Assembly (NCBI RefSeq): GCF_047302285.1
Contig: NZ_CP154845.1
Coordinates: forward strand, 3,658,001-3,722,000
Direction: 5' to 3'
Length of the DNA: 64,000 nucleotides
DNA from: Robertmurraya sp047302285
Lineage (GTDB): Bacteria; Bacillota; Bacilli; Bacillales; Cytobacillaceae
Shown: positions 61,121 to 64,000 of the stretch, piece after piece
Layout of the letters: each line of letters opens with the position of its first letter
Position numbering within the stretch: the stretch's first letter is position 1
The notes under the pieces: model-generated
The model's input: the letters and a program-made list of their open reading frames with translations, nothing else
Told to the model about the DNA's origin: nothing
The model's database searches: none
Made by a program: the position numbers and the translations under genes

Positions 61121-62320
61121 ATGTCAGTAGTCAAAGAAGATATCTATCAATTAGTCGACGGTACGCTTGATAATGGATTACCATATGTAGGTTCTTACCT
61201 AGAAAAGACACTCGGTCGGCAAATCATCGTCACCGATTGTAGAGGGTTCATTCACTATCCATACATTTTGCCTAATATGAAGCAAATTGATGATTCCTTT
61301 ATCACGCTCCCCAACCTTACTCAAAATGACTATCTTTATTCTAAAACGGAGAAATGCTTGTATTATCGTATTATATGCAGCTATTCCAACGCGTATATTA
61401 TTGTCAGGAACCTTCCTGCCACACAGGTTCCACTAGTCCTCTCAATACTGAAGCAAGCGAAACTAGCTGTTAAATGTTATTTTTCCCAAATGAATCAAAC
61501 GAAGAATGATCATGTTGTTTTCGAACAGGAAATGTATGAATATCTCTTTGGTCAAAGTACAGCCAATATAACCGATATCCTAGCGCTTGGCAATTACCAG
61601 CTAGCTGCGGATCATGCTTATTTTGTCGTTGTAATGGAGGTAAAGGATGTAAAAAACAGTAAGCAGTGGACCGCGATCATGTCCTATTCCCGTGAATTTT
61701 TAAAGCGAATTGCTCCGGAAGCTTTCATGATCAGCTGCCCTCAGCTCGGAATGGCAGTGTATATATTTCCAGATGGGTCAAAGGCGGTGGGGATTGAACC
61801 TTTCAAGACTGCTTTGGAAAAAAATTACCACGTCGCTGCATCTTTCGGTCGCGGCAAGCCTCATTCGCTTTATCATTTGCGTAGAAGCTGCGAAGAAGCA
61901 CGAATCGCTCTCCACTATCCTCTTGTTATGGGAACCAAGGCTGAAATCCAATCTTTCTCAGATCTTGGAACATTTACTCCTCTTTTCTCTCAGGATTTGG
62001 ATGTCATAAAAATATTCTGTCAGAATACTCTAGAACCACTCTGCAACTATGATAAGAAGAATGAAGGTTGCTTACTTACGACACTCACTGAACTAGTAAA
62101 TTCTAATTTCAACCTCAAAGAAACGGCTAAGAATTTGTTCATACACGTCAATACACTCTATTATCGCATCCATAAAATTGAACAGCTTCTTAGTGTGGAG
62201 CTGTCCCTAATCAGCACGCGCTTCAATCTTTATACAGCATTAATGTCCTGGTCTTTGCTTCACATGAGCGGGCTTTGGGATTGGGCTTCGGAATTGCGAC
62301 AGGATTTACATAAGAACTAA
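61121..62320 (+). CDS. PucR/CdaR-type transcriptional regulator
   Basis: 399 residues. C-terminal HTH of the PucR type: NLKETAKNLFIHVNTLYYRI then HKIEQLLSV. The N-terminal 250 residues resemble the CdaR/PucR GGDEF-like/GAF sensory region (no cofactor motif seen). PucR-type regulators respond to purine, sugar or aromatic catabolites. Controlled by a SigL promoter and flanked by the AcoR-like activator, suggesting a cascade for the ETF-2 pathway. RBS AAAGGTGATG. Confidence 0.82.
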   Translation: MSVVKEDIYQLVDGTLDNGLPYVGSYLEKTLGRQIIVTDCRGFIHYPYILPNMKQIDDSFITLPNLTQNDYLYSKTEKCLYYRIICSYSNAYIIVRNLPATQVPLVLSILKQAKLAVKCYFSQMNQTKNDHVVFEQEMYEYLFGQSTANITDILALGNYQLAADHAYFVVVMEVKDVKNSKQWTAIMSYSREFLKRIAPEAFMISCPQLGMAVYIFPDGSKAVGIEPFKTALEKNYHVAASFGRGKPHSLYHLRRSCEEARIALHYPLVMGTKAEIQSFSDLGTFTPLFSQDLDVIKIFCQNTLEPLCNYDKKNEGCLLTTLTELVNSNFNLKETAKNLFIHVNTLYYRIHKIEQLLSVELSLISTRFNLYTALMSWSLLHMSGLWDWASELRQDLHKN

Positions 62321-62816
62321 ACTCTTGCAAAAACTTACATTTAGAAATTCGTCTTAAAACTAATCTGATATCAGAACCATTTTCGTTTCAGGGAATAGAA
62401 CTTTAGTAGATGGTTTAAGTTATACACGGAGGTCGATTGACATGAGAAGTAATAATGGGAAACGATATAAGGAGGAAATAAAAGAGGCTAGAATAGCTGG
62501 AAACCCCACTCTTGGAGATGGACAAGGTTCTGAACTGAACAGTGGAGTAGTGAAGATAAGTTTTTGTTGTCATGGAAACGTACGCAATGAATCAAGCAAA
62601 TCTAGCAGATAATTGTCGAAAAAAAGGATTATATAAAGAACAGATTGAAGTATGGCGGGAGTCCTGCCTAAACGCTAACGGTCGTGAATCTAGTCAAACA
62701 AAGCAGTTGAATCAAGAATTGAAAGAGTTCTTTTAGAACGAGTTGTGTGCCACACACTTAACATGGCTTGGATGGTGATGGCAGATAAATATTGATGTAG
62801 TGGTGTTTACCTGAAC
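62321..62816. other. Region with transposase remnant and no intact gene
   Basis: Between PucR and the aspartic-protease unit. It holds the decayed transposase at 62442-62736; no intact terminal inverted repeats were recognised. Confidence 0.5.
62442..62736 (+). pseudogene. Transposase orfA-like remnant (IS3-type)
   Basis: ATG 62442 after GGAGG reads MRSNNGKRYKEEIKEARIAG; in another frame near 62586-62736, AMNQANLADNCRKKGLYKEQ then IEVWRESCLNANGRES and QLNQELKEFF. The pattern CRKKGLY-EQ--WR--C-NANG is typical of OrfA-like transposase tails. Frames are broken, so it is dead. No inverted repeats or orfB are seen. Confidence 0.6.
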
Positions 62817-63200
62817 CTAGTTATTTCGTACCTCCATATTTTCAAAGTCGATGATTAATTTATTTGCTAGAAAAAAATCACTGCCTATGATTCCGTCAAA
62901 TCCATGCATCTCTCTAACATCACCAAGCTGTATGGTAAAGTCATTAAGTTGAAACTTTTCTATTGTCATGCCGCTTACTTTTTGTTCGATACAGATTTCA
63001 GTTCCTCCAATCCCATACACCTTTCGTGTAATGGCATTTTCTAAATCGAGCATCAGCCCGATATCTTCACACAAATCTGTATCTAAAATAGTTGAAGAGC
63101 AGCCAGTATCAAGAAGTACGTTACTAAATACCTTTTTCACACCACTATATTCAATCTCAACAGTGACTCGAGGTAAATGATCAGCCATTTCAAATTTCAT
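62817..63200 (-). CDS. Retropepsin-like (clan AA) aspartic protease
   Basis: 127 residues. Single Asp motif LLDTGCSSTILD with a C-terminal hydrophobic-hydrophobic-Gly motif IIGSDFF; the protein is too small for a two-lobe pepsin, so it should dimerise like retroviral protease. N-terminal VTVEIEYSG beta strand. Start overlaps the preceding gene by ATGA. Its target is not apparent. Confidence 0.78.
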   Translation of the reverse strand: MKFEMADHLPRVTVEIEYSGVKKVFSNVLLDTGCSSTILDTDLCEDIGLMLDLENAITRKVYGIGGTEICIEQKVSGMTIEKFQLNDFTIQLGDVREMHGFDGIIGSDFFLANKLIIDFENMEVRNN

Positions 63201-63457
63201 ACTCTTCTTCGCACCCCTATATATGGCTGCTCTATTACCTTAATTTCTTCATTATTAGTGTGAAAGATATATAATTCACGGCTTTGATTTTCTGCATGGA
63301 GTTTTTTGTAAACTTTCCATGCTGCATTGCCGTTCTCAAAGTCATCAATCACTGACATTTCCTCAATCACTCTTTCTTTTCCTCTTGTGTCTGATTTTAA
63401 AGCTTCTACTAAGACACACCGTTCTGGAAAATGCTGACGAACTTCAGACCATTTCAT
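63197..63457 (-). CDS. Small protein co-expressed with the aspartic protease
   Basis: 86 residues: MKWSEVRQHFPERCVLVEAL, then AAWKVYKKLHAENQSRELYI and IKVIEQPYIGVRRR. Unrecognised family, alpha/beta, no membrane segment. GGAGG nine bases before ATG 63457; overlaps the protease start by four bases, so the two are coupled and probably a functional pair. Confidence 0.65.
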   Translation of the reverse strand: MKWSEVRQHFPERCVLVEALKSDTRGKERVIEEMSVIDDFENGNAAWKVYKKLHAENQSRELYIFHTNNEEIKVIEQPYIGVRRRV

Positions 63458-63678
63458 TCATATGCGCCTCCGGTTCATTCTTACTTTTATATTTATTATA
63501 TCATTTTTTGATAGTCAGAAAACTTGTTGGCTTATTTAACATGCAAAAGATATATTTGGAGATCTATATGTATGAGGATTCTGTTGTTGCGAAAACAAAT
63601 ATATTCATGAACAATACAAAGGAGGAAAGGAATCTTTTATACTTTCAGCTGCAATTTTGCAGATGATGCTTTCTGTTT

Positions 63679-64000
63679 TCACGCTAAAATTTTACTTATT
63701 TCTGAAGAAACGCTCAAAACATCTTCAATTTTTACTATCACGCTCTCCGCAGTAGAATCATCTTTCGAATTCGGTGAAATGTCTTTAAATCCTTTTGTGG
63801 CTATTCCAATAACCTCATTCTGCAAATTAATAACCGGACCACCACTATTGCCAGTTACAATCCGGTATCGCAACTCTTTCTTGCTTAACGCCTAATTCTC
63901 CAGTTTCCAAATTTAAAGAATTAGGCATAAAATGAGAGTGATATTGTTCTAATTGTCCTTTATTTAAATATAGGGAGTTTCCATCTCCATAATTTGGATA
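63679..64000 (-). pseudogene. Trypsin-like serine protease, frameshifted, running off right edge
   Basis: Frame at the right edge reads YPNYGDGNSLYLNKG through NLETGELGVKQERV, then another frame reads RYRIVTGNSGGPVINLQNEV and IGIATKGF. The GNSGGP motif contains the catalytic Ser of the trypsin family. A one-base shift near 63874 separates the two parts; the N-terminal His/Asp part lies beyond the window. Either a pseudogene or a sequence error. Confidence 0.65.

Noticed and set aside
62442..62736. Intact insertion sequence
   Set aside because: Only a broken OrfA-like fragment; no terminal repeats, no orfB.

Overview
The window looks like the chromosome of a low-G+C Bacillaceae member (Bacillus/Neobacillus-like). 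Ribosome binding sites are strong (AAGGAGG type), TTG and GTG starts are frequent, and there is a YhcR-type secreted nuclease, a KefB-like antiporter, and signs of SigL and Fnr-type regulation. Genus is inferred from gene content only. No rRNA, tRNA, CRISPR array or intact transposon is visible.

Layout. 1-9 kb: a partial MMPL exporter with its divergent TetR regulator, a methyltransferase plus a methyltransferase remnant, a DEDD exonuclease, a chemoreceptor / LuxR-type regulator / EAL protein signalling group, a TetR regulator whose ABC transporter operon has collapsed to a remnant, and small VOC, SRPBCC and YdeI-like genes. 9.5-18.7 kb: dispersed GGAAAATTTCC repeats, a two-gene ABC exporter, a large secreted nuclease/5'-nucleotidase and a cation:proton antiporter. 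19-22 kb: an intact DprA-like gene next to a broken RecQ helicase / phosphoribosyltransferase, probably a decaying defence module.

22-38 kb is a catabolic island read mostly leftward. It holds hydroxyquinol dioxygenase, maleylacetate reductase, DUF3870, MmgE/PrpD, two metal-ligand-poor M24 (creatinase-like) proteins, an SsuABC-type importer with a frameshifted ATPase, a nitroreductase and hydantoinase/oxoprolinase HyuB and HyuA, with a divergent LysR regulator. It suggests import and hydrolysis of an amide or N-heterocyclic substrate, with a separate lower aromatic pathway to 3-oxoadipate.

38-62 kb holds an acetate-type transporter, a HAD phosphatase, a LysR gene, Fe-ADH, an Old-Yellow-Enzyme reductase, and two parallel FixABCX-type electron-transfer flavoprotein operons. 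The first is etfB-etfA-fixC-fixX-acyl-CoA dehydrogenase. The second is SDR-etfB-etfA-FrdA-like flavoprotein-fixC-fixX and visibly richer in G+C. A sigma-54 activator and a PucR-type regulator lie at its right end, and a good sigma-54 promoter precedes the PucR gene. Four palindromes of the form TTGTGA-N6-TCACAA/T precede the OYE, etf-1, DUF2294 and SDR-etf-2 units. They match the Crp/Fnr-family site, so these units look like one coordinated, probably oxygen-responsive regulon. This paired ETF system is the most interesting content.

62-64 kb: a transposase remnant, a two-gene unit with a retropepsin-like aspartic protease, and a frameshifted trypsin-like protease running off the right edge. 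Single-base frameshifts in otherwise well-preserved genes (ABC ATPase, fixC2, trypsin) could be real mutations or assembly errors. Reads would decide.
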